From Bernardetia sp963719525 (GTDB taxonomy: Bacteria; Bacteroidota; Bacteroidia; Cytophagales; Bernardetiaceae), in the NCBI GenBank assembly GCA_963719525.1, contig CAVRCG010000004.1, positions 3,720,001 through 3,784,000 of the forward strand: a stretch of 64,000 bases of DNA, read 5' to 3'. Below are positions 1-9,784 of this stretch, in pieces. The translations under genes were made by a program, and so were the position numbers. Position 1 is the first letter of the stretch, and the number at the start of each line of letters is the position of its first letter. The notes under the pieces were generated by a model, which searched no databases, had not been told where the DNA came from, and saw only the letters and a list, made by a program, of their open reading frames with translations.

Positions 1-1
1 A

Positions 2-2584
2 AAATCTCCTTTTTATCACTTAGAAAAAGGGAATTATAATCAAGCTATTCGCTATGCACAAGCAGCTTTAGAAAATACTAACAGTGATTTGGAGCGTGGA
101 CAACTTCTGATTATTATTTCTCGTGCATATCGTTATCAAGATGATTATTCAACGGCTCTTAATTATGCTGTTCAGGCTACTACGCAATTTGATAGAGTAG
201 AAAATAAAAAGGATGAAGCTCTATTAGGTAAAGCAGAGGTTTTTACAGAAATAGGACTTTTATATCAAAATTGGTTTTCTTATGATAAAGCAATAGAGAA
301 TTTTGAAAAGGCAAAACAAATCTATCAAGACCATCTAAAACCCAAAGAAGCGGTAGAACTGGATAGAAAAATAGCACATAATCAATTTTTGAACGGAGAT
401 TACAAAAAGTCAGAAGAAAATTATCTAAAAATTTTAGAAGAAGACAAAAAAACTAAAAACAAAGAACTTATTTCGTTTTCGCTGGGAAAGCTAGCTATTG
501 TAAGTAAAGCTAGTAACCCAAATAACTCTTTAAATTATTCTATAGAAAAATATAATTTGGAGGTAGAGAAGGGAAATAATCCTGAACAAATTGCGTTTGC
601 AGCAAACAATATTGGTTATTTATATAGACAACTGGAAAAAGAAAAAGAAGCAGTTTCTTATTTTGAAAAAGCACTTGTAGCTCTGCAAGGTATAGATAAA
701 AAAGATGAAATTATACTTAATAATTTGGGTGTAACCTATACAGCACTTAAAAAATATCCTCTTGCACAGCAATATTATGAAGAAGCCTTAAAGATTAATC
801 AGACAAAAAATAATAATGTTGCTATTGCAGACTCCTATAATTATTTGGGAGTAAACGAATACTTAGCGGCTCACGCTCAGGAAGCTAGAGCAAAGGTGGA
901 AAAGGCAATTACTATTTCTGAAAAAAATAACCTACAACAATCTTTAGCCGATTCGTATTTGCTTTTATCCAAAATAGGAGAATACGAAGGTGATTTTAGG
1001 CAAGCACAAGAGGCTTTTAAAAAATACACAGACATAAAAGCAAAGTTAGAAAAAGAAGCTACTAGAGAAAAAGAAGCATTACAAAGGCAACGTACAGAAG
1101 CAGAAAGGCAAGAAAATCAACTTGTTCAGAGTGAAAATGACAGAGAACAAGAACGATTGAGACTAGAAAAAATACAGAGTGAATCTGAAAAACAAGCAAA
1201 AGAAAATCAGCTTTTGAAAAGTGAAAATGAACTTCAACAAAGTCAAACCAAAAATGCACTTTTACAAGCTAGACAAACACAGCAAGTTCTTTTACTCACC
1301 AAAAACGAACTTGAAGCTGCCAAAAGAAGAGAAGAGATTCAGCTTTTAGAGAATGAAAGGCAAGCAAATAGTGCACAATTAAGAGAACAAACTCTTCAAG
1401 TAGAACAACAGAAAAAAGAAAAAGAACTTTTAAAAAATAGAAATAAACTTCAAGAACTAGAAACCGAAAAAGAAAGATTAGAAGCCTCAAAACAAAAATC
1501 TTCTAAATATATTGCTTATCTGATTGCTGTGGCTGCAACTGTGCTGTTTGGATTTGCTTTAATTGCTTTTGTTCAAAATAAAAAGAAAAACAAGAAAATT
1601 GAAACTCAAAATAAAGTGTTGGAACAACAGCAGCAGGAAATTTCTATCAAAAACGATTATCTTCAAGCCTCTGAAGAAGAGCTAAGACAAAATTCGGAAG
1701 AACTTCAAACAACAAATGAGCAGCTTATTCTTGTCAAGATGAGTATAGAAGAAAAAAATCTTGCTCTAGGAGCTTCTTTATCAGAACTAGAAAATCAGAA
1801 AGAAATTATTGAGAAAAAAAATCACGATATTACTTCTAGTATAAATTATGCTAGACGAATCCAGACAGCTATGTTACCTGACTTGAATAAAGTAAAACAA
1901 GCCTTGCCCGAGTCATTTATCTTTTTCAAGCCTAGAGATATTGTAAGTGGAGATTTTTATTGGTTTAGTCAGATTTCAGAACAAAAATCCGTTATTGCAG
2001 CCTGTGATTGTACAGGTCATGGAGTTCCAGGAGCTTTTATGTCCCTTATCGGGAATGATGTTTTGAATGAGACCGTGAATGCTAGAGATATACACGACCC
2101 CGAAAAAATTCTGCACAACCTTCATGAAGGAGTTATAAATGCACTTAATCAGAGAGCGACAGACAACCGAGATGGAATGGATATGACGCTTTGTGTAATA
2201 GATAAAGAGAACAAAAAAGTTCATTTTGCGGGTGCAAAAAGTGAAGTTGTATATATTCAGAATGGAAAGCCAGACCAGCTCAAAGGCGGCAAAATGCCTA
2301 TTGGTGGAGAAAGATTAGATATAGAACGTACCTTTAATAACCAAACGGTTGATGTTACCGTTCCCACAACTTTTTATATGTTTTCTGATGGTTTTCAAGA
2401 CCAATTTGGAGGAGATAAAGGAAGGAAATATATGAAGAAACAATTTAGAGAGTTTTTGGTAGAAATTCATAATCAGCCTTTTGATGAACAAGAACGAATC
2501 TTGAAACTAGAGTTTGATGCATGGCTAGGTGAACGTTATAATCAAATAGACGATGTACTTGTAATTGGATTCAAGGTAGATTGA
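2..2584 (+). CDS. TPR sensor with SpoIIE-type serine phosphatase domain (5' partial)
   Basis: The reading frame is open to the left edge, so the true start lies outside the window. An internal TTG at 89 is not a convincing start. The protein has tandem TPR repeats (roughly the first 370 residues seen), then a long Gln/Glu/Lys-rich coiled coil. One membrane segment follows (YIAYLIAVAATVLFGFALIAF, about codon 500), then more coiled coil and a C-terminal SpoIIE/PP2C-like phosphatase domain. Phosphatase motifs seen are RDIVSGDFYWF, DCTGHGVPGAF, GMDMTL and SDGFQDQFGG, which carry the metal-binding aspartates. Such Bacteroidota proteins are thought to dephosphorylate anti-anti-sigma-like partners. 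No partner gene is visible here, so the substrate is unknown. It ends in TGA and is followed by a hairpin terminator. Confidence 0.85.
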   Translation, partial: KSPFYHLEKGNYNQAIRYAQAALENTNSDLERGQLLIIISRAYRYQDDYSTALNYAVQATTQFDRVENKKDEALLGKAEVFTEIGLLYQNWFSYDKAIENFEKAKQIYQDHLKPKEAVELDRKIAHNQFLNGDYKKSEENYLKILEEDKKTKNKELISFSLGKLAIVSKASNPNNSLNYSIEKYNLEVEKGNNPEQIAFAANNIGYLYRQLEKEKEAVSYFEKALVALQGIDKKDEIILNNLGVTYTALKKYPLAQQYYEEALKINQTKNNNVAIADSYNYLGVNEYLAAHAQEARAKVEKAITISEKNNLQQSLADSYLLLSKIGEYEGDFRQAQEAFKKYTDIKAKLEKEATREKEALQRQRTEAERQENQLVQSENDREQERLRLEKIQSESEKQAKENQLLKSENELQQSQTKNALLQARQTQQVLLLTKNELEAAKRREEIQLLENERQANSAQLREQTLQVEQQKKEKELLKNRNKLQELETEKERLEASKQKSSKYIAYLIAVAATVLFGFALIAFVQNKKKNKKIETQNKVLEQQQQEISIKNDYLQASEEELRQNSEELQTTNEQLILVKMSIEEKNLALGASLSELENQKEIIEKKNHDITSSINYARRIQTAMLPDLNKVKQALPESFIFFKPRDIVSGDFYWFSQISEQKSVIAACDCTGHGVPGAFMSLIGNDVLNETVNARDIHDPEKILHNLHEGVINALNQRATDNRDGMDMTLCVIDKENKKVHFAGAKSEVVYIQNGKPDQLKGGKMPIGGERLDIERTFNNQTVDVTVPTTFYMFSDGFQDQFGGDKGRKYMKKQFREFLVEIHNQPFDEQERILKLEFDAWLGERYNQIDDVLVIGFKVD

Positions 2585-2661
2585 TCTATCATAACAAAAT
2601 GACTTTATAGTTATTTCTTTCCTAAATTTGTAGTCTTGATGTAATACTATTCCAGAATGAA

Positions 2662-2695
2662 GAAAGCGAACAAATCAGTTTGTTCGCTTTCTCTT
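2662..2695 (+). terminator. Rho-independent terminator
   Basis: A perfect 13-bp stem (GAAAGCGAACAAA / TTTGTTCGCTTTC) closes a TCAG loop and is followed by a short T-rich tail. It lies 78 bp after the stop of the phosphatase gene. A TAnnTTTG-like box (TAAATTTG, 2623-2630) sits just upstream of the hairpin, so a short transcript or attenuator is also possible. Confidence 0.75.
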
Positions 2696-2738
2696 TATAA
2701 GAAAATCAAATCAAATCAAAAATATATCAACCCATAAA

Positions 2739-4284
2739 ATGAAACGTTTTTCCTCTTCCTTTACTTTCTTGCTCTTCATTCTTCTACTTTCCTTTACGAG
2801 TTGTCGTTCTTCCCAAAAATCTACTACTGATTCCTCAAGTTCAGAAATTATTAAACTTACTTTTCTTCACATAAACGATGTCTATGAAATTGGAGGTGTA
2901 AGTGGAGGGAAATACGGAAATCTTGCACGAGTAGCACAACTCAAAAAAGACCTTTTAAAAGAAAACCCAAATACCTACCTTATCCTCTCTGGTGATTTTC
3001 TGAATCCCTCTGTTTTGGGAACATTAAAACTTAATGGAAAACGTATTTCGGGTCAGCAAATGATTGAGGTAATGAACGCTTCACAAATGGATTTTGTAAC
3101 CTTTGGAAATCATGAATTTGATTTGAAAGAAAATGAAGTACTAGATAGAATAGATGAGTCAGATTTTGAGTGGATTGCTTCTAATACTTTTCATTACAAA
3201 GACAACAAAATTCAGCCTTTTACTAGAAATGGAAATAAACTTCCTACTTACCTAACTATCGAACCAAAAAATAAGGAAGGAGAAAGTATAAAAGTGGGTA
3301 TCTTAGGAATTACGACTGATTACAATCAACCTGAATTTGTTCGTTATACAGATGAGTACCAAACGGCAAATAATATCTATCAGCAAGTAGAATCAAAAAC
3401 TGATTTTACGGTTGCTATTACACATCTCTTAGAAAATGAAGATGAGAAGTTAGCCAGAATTGTTCCAAACCTAAAACTCTTAATGGGAGGACACGACCAC
3501 GAAAATATGAAATTCGACATACGGAAAAACGATTATGGCAAAAGCAGATGCCAATGCAAGAACTGCTTATATCCATAGAATTACCTACAACAAAAAAACG
3601 AAAGACTTAAAAATAGATTCCGAACTAAAATCAATAGATAATTCCGTTGGTTACGAACCCATCACAAAAGCAGTAATTGATAAATGGGACAAAATAGCTG
3701 ATTCAGTCTTTGAGGCACAAGGTTTTGATGTTAGAAGAGAGATTTATAAATTGGATGAGCCTTTAGACGCAAGGGAAGTAACCATCCGAAACGAACAAAC
3801 CAATGCAGGACTTTTAATAGTAAATGCAATGGCAAGTGCTTTTCCTGATTCAGACCTAAGCACTCTAACAGGTGGTTCGGTGCGTTTGGACGACCAACTA
3901 ACGGGTACTATTACAGAATACGACGTTTTGAGAATGCTTCCTTTTGGTGGAAAAATATATCAAATCACTATTTCTGGAGATGTTTTAAGCAAGTATTTGG
4001 ATGCAGGAGCGAAGAACAAAGGTTCAGGAGGATATTTACAACATCAAAAGAAATTAGAGTTTGATGCTCAAAAAGGTTGGTTACTCAATGGTCTTCAAAT
4101 TGATAAAGAAAAGCCATATAAAGTAGTTACTAATGATTACGTACTGACTGGAAAAGAAAACAATATGGATTTTATGAATAGGGAAACAAATCCAGAAATA
4201 AAAAACGTAATTTCTTCAGATGATTCAGATAGTCCACAATCTGATATTAGAAAAGCAGTTATTGTATATTTAGAAAAATTGTAA
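2739..4284 (+). pseudogene. 5'-nucleotidase/metallophosphatase lipoprotein, one frameshift
   Basis: An N-terminal signal ends in a lipobox (LLLSFTSC), so this is probably an exported lipoprotein. The metallophosphatase half carries HINDVYE, GDFLNP, GNHEFD and GGHDHE, the usual two-metal ligands of UshA-like enzymes. The C-terminal half (5'-nucleotidase substrate domain) continues in another frame from about 3522. Removing one base near 3521-3522 restores a continuous family-like reading ...KFDIGKTIMAKADANA.... Total length would be about 515 residues, normal for the family. Expected role is hydrolysis of extracytoplasmic nucleotides or related phosphoesters. The lesion is a single base, so a sequencing error is as likely as a real mutation. 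Confidence 0.8.
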
Positions 4285-4287
4285 TCT

Positions 4288-4375
4288 ACCCTTTAAGGTA
4301 CGAAAGTGTAACGTACCCTTTAGGGTGCAGAAATAACGTATTTTCAAGGTACGAAAGAATGACCTTTTAGGATGT
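4288..4375 (+). repeat. Tandem array of small palindromic units (TTTA-loop hairpins)
   Basis: Between the nucleotidase stop and the lipid kinase start are about four degenerate units of roughly 22-26 bp. Cores are ACCCTTTAAGGT (4288-4299), ACCCTTTAGGGT (4315-4326), ATTTTCAAGGT (4340-4350) and ACCTTTTAGGAT (about 4362-4373). Several are followed by a GAAA-like tail. Related units lie at 46,814-46,852 and 55,326-55,337. Confidence 0.6.
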
Positions 4376-4390
4376 AAAGAACAAAAAGCA

Positions 4391-5317
4391 ATGCAATCAG
4401 AACAAACTCCAATCATAGAAAATACCTTCAAAACAGAAAAAGAAAAAGCAACCAAAATTGTCTTTATCATAAATCCTGTTTCGGGTACAGAGCGAAAAGA
4501 ACACATCATTACACGGATTCATGAAACCTTAAAATTTTCAGGAATTCATTATGATATTGCCTATACTAACTTCGTAGGACACGCAACAGAACTTACAAAA
4601 CAAGCTATCGAACAGAAGTATGATGCTGTTGTGGCAGTAGGTGGCGATGGAACAATAAATGAAATTGCTCAAGCTCTAGTCAAAACAAAAACTGCTTTGG
4701 CTATCATTCCGCAAGGTTCTGGAAATGGTTTGGCTCGTCATTTAGGAATTCCACTTGACACAGAAGAAGCCATAAAAAAACTTCTAAAACCTACAAAAAT
4801 GTTGATTGATGCAGCAACAGCAAATGAAAATTACTTTTTTTGTACTTCTGGAATTGGTTTTGACGCTCATGTAAGTGCTTCTTTTGCTGCACGTACTTTT
4901 CGAGGTCTTTTTGGCTACGCTTATTTTGTCATCAAAGAATTATTTTCTTATAAACCTATTATTTATACTTTAGAATTTGATGGACAAAAAATAGAAAGAG
5001 AAGCCTTTTTGGTAGCCTTTGCTAATGCAGCACAATATGGAAATAATGCCTACATTGCACCACAAGCAAATATTCAAGATGGAAAATTAGATATTTCTAT
5101 TATTAAATCATTTCCAAAAATCCAGTCTTTACAATTAGCTTGGCAAGTTTTTAATAAAACACTTCCAGAAAATAAATACGTAGAAACCTACAAAACAGAT
5201 AAAGTAAAAATATCTTTTACTAAACCCATTCTTGTACATATAGATGGAGAATCAAGAGGATTAGGGACAAGTGTAGAATATAAATCTATTTCAAAGGCTT
5301 TGACAATTTGGACTTAG
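4391..5317 (+). CDS. Diacylglycerol/lipid kinase family protein (YegS-like)
   Basis: The protein has 308 residues, typical for bacterial DAGK-catalytic-domain lipid kinases. Hallmarks are INPVSG near residue 28, VGGDGTINE (nucleotide-binding GGDGT loop, about residue 83) and IPQGSGNGLAR (about residue 110). The C-terminal beta-sandwich contains the family-typical HIDGE motif. It should phosphorylate a membrane lipid or sphingoid-type alcohol using ATP at the cytoplasmic membrane face; the exact lipid cannot be told. The start is an ATG preceded by the palindromic repeat array. There is no obvious operon partner. Confidence 0.85.
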   Translation: MQSEQTPIIENTFKTEKEKATKIVFIINPVSGTERKEHIITRIHETLKFSGIHYDIAYTNFVGHATELTKQAIEQKYDAVVAVGGDGTINEIAQALVKTKTALAIIPQGSGNGLARHLGIPLDTEEAIKKLLKPTKMLIDAATANENYFFCTSGIGFDAHVSASFAARTFRGLFGYAYFVIKELFSYKPIIYTLEFDGQKIEREAFLVAFANAAQYGNNAYIAPQANIQDGKLDISIIKSFPKIQSLQLAWQVFNKTLPENKYVETYKTDKVKISFTKPILVHIDGESRGLGTSVEYKSISKALTIWT

Positions 5318-5349
5318 TATTCTAGTTTTCTAGTTTTCTGGTTTTAGAA

Positions 5350-5426
5350 TTTGATAAATCAAATTAGCTTGGCTGCTCTTCGGGTGCTACGATTGAACTA
5401 TGTAGCAGCTTGATTTATCAAGCTGG
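5350..5426. repeat. Intergenic inverted repeat with TTGAT(A/T)(T/A)ATCAA core
   Basis: TTGATAAATCAA at about 5351 and TTGATTTATCAA at about 5410 flank a GC-richer centre that ends in complementary gctgct/agcagc segments. This gives an imperfect stem. The same TTTGATTTATCAAA core recurs at 20,256-20,273. The remainder of the 230-bp gap shows nothing else recognisable. Confidence 0.4.
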
Positions 5427-5548
5427 ATTGTCTTAATTTTACTTAAAAATAAAAAAAGGCACGCAACACTTACAATCTATTTATAGTCTAAGAAACAAGT
5501 CAATAAAAAAGACAGAGTTAAAAATCACATTCTTAATAAATTAAACTA

Positions 5549-8267
5549 ATGCGTTATTCTCCAATTTTACTACTATTTTATTTTTGTATTTTATTATCAT
5601 TTACCTCAAATGCGGCTCGGCTCTTTGGAGTAGCAACATCAGAAGATGGCGAAGCAATGCCATTTTTGACAGTTTATGAGGAGGGAACAACTTACGGAAC
5701 TACTACCAATCAGGAAGGAAGTTATTTTTTAGAATTGGAAGAAGGAACGCATCAAATTGTTTTCCGTTACGTGGGTTTTCAATCTCAAACGCATACTGTC
5801 GTCATAAAAAATGGACAAAATATTGAGCTAAATGTGGTTATGCAAACTTCTACGCAAGGCTTAAAAGAAGTTGTTGTTACTCCAAATGGTGAAGATCCTG
5901 CTTATGCTGTCATTCGTCAGGCACAGAAAAAAAGAGAATTTTATTGAACCCAAAATAAGGCTTTTTCCTGTGATGTATATATCAAAAATGTACAGAAATT
6001 AGATGAATTCAAAGTTCCCAAACTTTTGGAAAGTGATGATGTAGAAGAATTTCGTAAAGAATGGGAAAAAAATAAAATTATTTACTTTTCTGAATCCGTT
6101 TCAAAGTATTATTTTATGGCTCCTAATAAGCGAAAAGAAGTTGTTATTTCTTCGAAAGTAAGTGGTGATAGAGGTGGTTTTTCGTGGAATAGTGCTTTGT
6201 ATTTGAGTTTTGATATTTACGAAAATACGATTGATGCACCCATTGGAGACCGTCCTTTTGTTTCGCCAATTGCAGCAGGTGCAATGCTTTATTATGAGTA
6301 TCAACACGAAGGCGAATTTATGGATAAGGGAGTAAATGTACATAAGATACGTATTTTTCCTCGCTCAAAAGGACAGCCTTTGTTTGGAGGTCTGATTTAC
6401 ATTCAAGATAGTACGTGGCGAGTTCATAGTACAGACTTAGAAGTCTCAAAAGATGTAGGATTAGAGTTTATTGACAAACTAACCATCAAACAAACCTTCG
6501 TTCCTGTCTCAAAAACTAATACTGAAGATATTTGGCTGTGTAGTACACAGGCTTTTTCATTTAATTATTCGATTGCTATGATGGGAGCAAAAGTAGTAGG
6601 ACATGGTGACTATGCAGGTAGTTTTTCGAATTATGATGTAACGCCTAATTTTACAAAAGCACAGTTAGAAACAGATACAAATAGAAAGAAATTACCTACT
6701 TTTTCCAAAAAGGATAAAAAGAAATTAATTGATGAGGTAGAAGATACAAACCAAAAAACCAAAATAGAAGATGCAATTAATGCAGAAAATACAGCTCATA
6801 ATACAAGCTCAGATTCAATTTCTAGCCTAAAAGAAGATTTAGAAACAATGGTTTTGGAACGTAAATTTTTCAATAAAGAAATTTCTATTGTTTCAGATAG
6901 TTCAAATCTAAAAAGTGCAGAATATTGGGAAAAAATGCGTCCTGTTCCTCTCACAAATGAAGAAAGTAGTCATTATGTAAAAAGTGATAGCACAGAAAAA
7001 GCACAAAATGATCCTATTTATTTAGACTCAATGGATAGAAAAGCCAACAAATTTAAGGTCTTGGATATTCTTACAGGTTATACGTATCGCAACCGAAAGC
7101 GAGAACTTACTTTTAATTTTGTTACCTCTTACTCAAAATATTCAAGCCAATACTGTAGAAGGCTATGTTCTGAATGTAGGTGTAAATTTGGTAAAATTTA
7201 GAAAACGAAACTATAGTACAACACGAGCTAATTTGGATGGTCGTTATGGTTTTAGTAGTAATAAGTTTTATGCAAAAGGAAATTTATTTCATAGTTTTAA
7301 CCAAATGAACAATGCCTACGTTTATGCACAAGGAGGAGTTTTTGTAGAACAGTTTGATAGTGATGCCATTTCGCCTCTCATAAATGGAATTTATACACTT
7401 TTTAGAGAAGAGAATTATCTCAAAATATTCGAAAAACGTTTTGCTCAAATCGGTACGGGTGCACGTATTTTTGATGGTGCATTTTTCCGTTTTCAAGGAG
7501 CTTTCGAACAGCGTATTCCATTACAAAACGCAGACCCAACTCTAAAACCGTATTTTAATAGAGATGAAGTAGAATTTAGTCCTAATCTACCAACTGATTT
7601 TGATGGAAATAATGTCTTTTTTGAGAAGCACAATTCGTTGATTTTGTTGGCACAATTCCGTTATCGTATTGGAGAAAAGTATATTTTGCGTCCCAAACAA
7701 AGAATTACGATAGAGAGTAATTATCCAACTCTTGCACTAACCTATTTACAGGGAGTTCCGAATATCTTTGATAGCAAAACTGATTTTGGGAAGCTTATTT
7801 TTAGTATGCAAGATGATGTCAGTTTGGGTGTTGTGGGTTCATTAAATTATGATGCACTAGCAGGAACATTTTTATGGAATAATTATACGTCTTTTGCTGA
7901 TAATTTTCATTTCCAAACTTCGCCTTTATTACTTGCTCAATCTCGTTTGCGTCAGTTTCTTTTATTGCCTTATTACGAGTATAGCACAACAGATAATTTT
8001 GTGCAGTTCCACGCAGAACAGCATTTTAATGGCTATTTGATGAACCGAATTCCTTTTATAAAAAGATTAAAATGGCAATTTGTAGCAGGAGTACATTATC
8101 TTTATACCCCAAATACACCTAACTACACAGAAGTAAGTGTAGGTTTCGAACGCATCTTCAAAGTCTTGCGAGTAGATGCTGTTTGGGCTGTTAATCCAAG
8201 TCTGCAAAATGAAATTGAAACAGGATTAGGCAAAAACTTTGGTCTTCGTTTGAGGTTTGGAATTTAG
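5549..8267 (+). pseudogene. DUF5686 / carboxypeptidase-regulatory-like outer membrane protein, interrupted
   Basis: An N-terminal signal peptide is followed by a CarboxypepD-regulatory-like beta-sandwich (LFGVATSEDGEAMPFLTVYEEG ... VVVTPNGEDPAYAVIRQA). A DUF5686-type region then runs to a beta-barrel-like C-terminus ending in ...NFGLRLRFGI. Two lesions split it. An in-frame TGA at 5945-5947 sits in KKREFY-stop-TQNKAFSCDVY. A frame change lies between about 7105 and 7120, where YTYRNRKREL passes to PLTQNIQANTVEGYV. Without them it is about 900 residues, normal for the family. The function of DUF5686 is unknown; it is inferred to be an outer-membrane barrel. Either a pseudogene or sequencing errors. 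Confidence 0.75.
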
Positions 8268-8347
8268 AATAATTTTGAAGAATTTATTGTTTAATAGTGA
8301 ACTTCAATTTTGTTTTTTTGCTAAATAACCACAATTTGTGGATTATA

Positions 8348-8440
8348 ACGTATTTCAGACTTCCTAGTCTGAATGAAGAGGGTTTTCTAATTGAAATTGC
8401 TCGTTTTTTATTTACCCACACTAGGAAGTCTGTAATACGC
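8348..8440. repeat. Inverted repeat, 21-bp arms
   Basis: The left arm (8348-8368) contains CAGACTTCCTAGT and the right arm (8420-8440) contains ACTAGGAAGTCTG. They match 19 of 21 positions as inverted copies around a 51-bp centre. This could be a small MITE-like element or a large hairpin. It lies between the DUF5686 gene and the next small gene. Confidence 0.55.
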
Positions 8441-8490
8441 AACTTGAGTTAAATAGTAATTGAAACTACTTCTTATCAAAAATAATCATT

Positions 8491-9084
8491 ATGTCAAACG
8501 AAAAAAACTTACCAAAAAAACAAGAAAATCAAGGCATTACATGGAAAATAAACAGTTGGGGAAACAAAACTACTATTTTCTATGCAGGAAAAGAAATTGG
8601 CTTTTTCAAAATGAACATGTGGAGTTATAATAGAGGAGAGGCAATGCTTTTGGATAGAGAATTTGAGATAAAGACAGTCAATATTTGGGGAACAAAAGTT
8701 CTCATTATTGATAAAATAGATGAACGAGTTATTGCTACTCTAAAAATACATTTTTGGAGTAGAAAAACAGAACTTTATGTAGAAAAAGACAATGAAACAT
8801 TTATCTTTCGTCAAAATATGTGGAAAATTGGAAAATGGTGGTGGGAGCGAAAACAAGAAGAGACAGAGTTATTAAAAGAAGTCAATAGTCAACTATCAAC
8901 TAGTTTACACAAACCAACTGAAAAGCTCATCCAAAACAAAATTTTAGATTTTTTTGAAACAAAAGGAGAGTTTGATTTTGGAAATGTAGGAGAAAGTAAT
9001 CTGAATGCACTTATTTTGGGAGGAATTTTTATAATGACCAAACGCAAACAGTCGTCAGCAGGATTAGCTGGAGCAGTAGGTTAG
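8491..9084 (+). CDS. Hypothetical protein, Trp-rich beta domain
   Basis: I do not recognise a family. The protein has 197 residues and starts at ATG (MSNEKNLPKKQ). The first 130 residues are rich in aromatic residues and alternate like beta strands. Short W-containing turns repeat (INSWGNKT, KMNMWSYN, VNIWGTK, IHFWSRKT, QNMWKIGKWWW), suggesting an internally repetitive beta-sheet fold such as a tubby/LURP-like barrel; that comparison is only by eye. The C-terminal part is predicted helical, with a Gly/Ala-rich end. There is no signal peptide. It lies 23 bp upstream of the next gene, so the two are probably co-transcribed. Confidence 0.6.
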   Translation: MSNEKNLPKKQENQGITWKINSWGNKTTIFYAGKEIGFFKMNMWSYNRGEAMLLDREFEIKTVNIWGTKVLIIDKIDERVIATLKIHFWSRKTELYVEKDNETFIFRQNMWKIGKWWWERKQEETELLKEVNSQLSTSLHKPTEKLIQNKILDFFETKGEFDFGNVGESNLNALILGGIFIMTKRKQSSAGLAGAVG

Positions 9085-9107
9085 CAAAATAAACTATTAC
9101 TAGAATT

Positions 9108-9683
9108 ATGAAAGAAATTAAATTATATAGGTCCCCTTTATATGCTTTTTATTTATTTTTAGGCAGTTTTATTTTTGTAATAGGTGGAGTTTTTATGGTT
9201 ATAAAAGAAGGTTCTTTTATGGCTTGGTTTGCACTTCTTTTTTTTGGTTTGTGTGCCTTAGTTGGTTTGGCTATGATGTTTGATAAAAGTCCTCAAATTA
9301 TTATCAATCAAAAAGGAATTTGGTATAAAAAAGCAATATGGAAAAAACGTAATTATGATGATATTATAGAATGGGAAACTATCAACGAAATATACTGGTC
9401 TTCGGTAAATAATCAAAAATTTATTTGTCTAAATATAACTTCTATAAACCCTAAAAATCAAAGTGCTTTTCAAAAAAATGTAGGCATACTCAATAAAGCA
9501 GTGGGCTTTGAAGAAAATAATGTTCCTTTATCTATGATAAAAATAGATGCTAATAAATTTGTGGATTTTTTGGTTTCAATGACTGTTTCTAATGATTCAC
9601 AACGAGAACAACTTATCCAAAACTTTATTATTCCTATTCCTCCCTATTTTTTTTCTAGGCTAAAGTCTAAGTTTAAAATCTAA
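9108..9683 (+). CDS. STM3941-like membrane protein, two N-terminal TM helices
   Basis: The protein has 191 residues. Two hydrophobic helices occupy about residues 12-32 and 38-58, followed by a cytoplasmic domain of PH-like character (IIINQKGIWYKKAIWKKRNYDDIIEWETINEIYW). The layout matches small membrane proteins annotated as the STM3941 family, whose role is unknown. It follows the preceding hypothetical gene closely, suggesting one operon. No catalytic motif is visible. Confidence 0.6.
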   Translation: MKEIKLYRSPLYAFYLFLGSFIFVIGGVFMVIKEGSFMAWFALLFFGLCALVGLAMMFDKSPQIIINQKGIWYKKAIWKKRNYDDIIEWETINEIYWSSVNNQKFICLNITSINPKNQSAFQKNVGILNKAVGFEENNVPLSMIKIDANKFVDFLVSMTVSNDSQREQLIQNFIIPIPPYFFSRLKSKFKI

Positions 9684-9710
9684 AAAATTAGAATTCTTTT
9701 TCTCTTTTCT

Positions 9711-9718
9711 TATCTTTG
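9711..9718 (+). promoter_or_regulatory. Putative -7 box upstream of alaS
   Basis: TATCTTTG fits the Bacteroidota sigma-A -7 consensus TAnnTTTG and lies 66 bp before the alaS ATG. No convincing -33 TTTG is seen at the normal spacing. Confidence 0.5.
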
Positions 9719-9784
9719 TTCTTTAAAGAAAAAATCAACTCTACCGTTGCTCGTATCCCTACAAGCGACCTCAAAAACATAAAC

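Noticed and set aside
4288..4375. CRISPR array
   Set aside because: The units are imperfect palindromes of about 22-26 bp with no regular unique spacers and no cas gene nearby.
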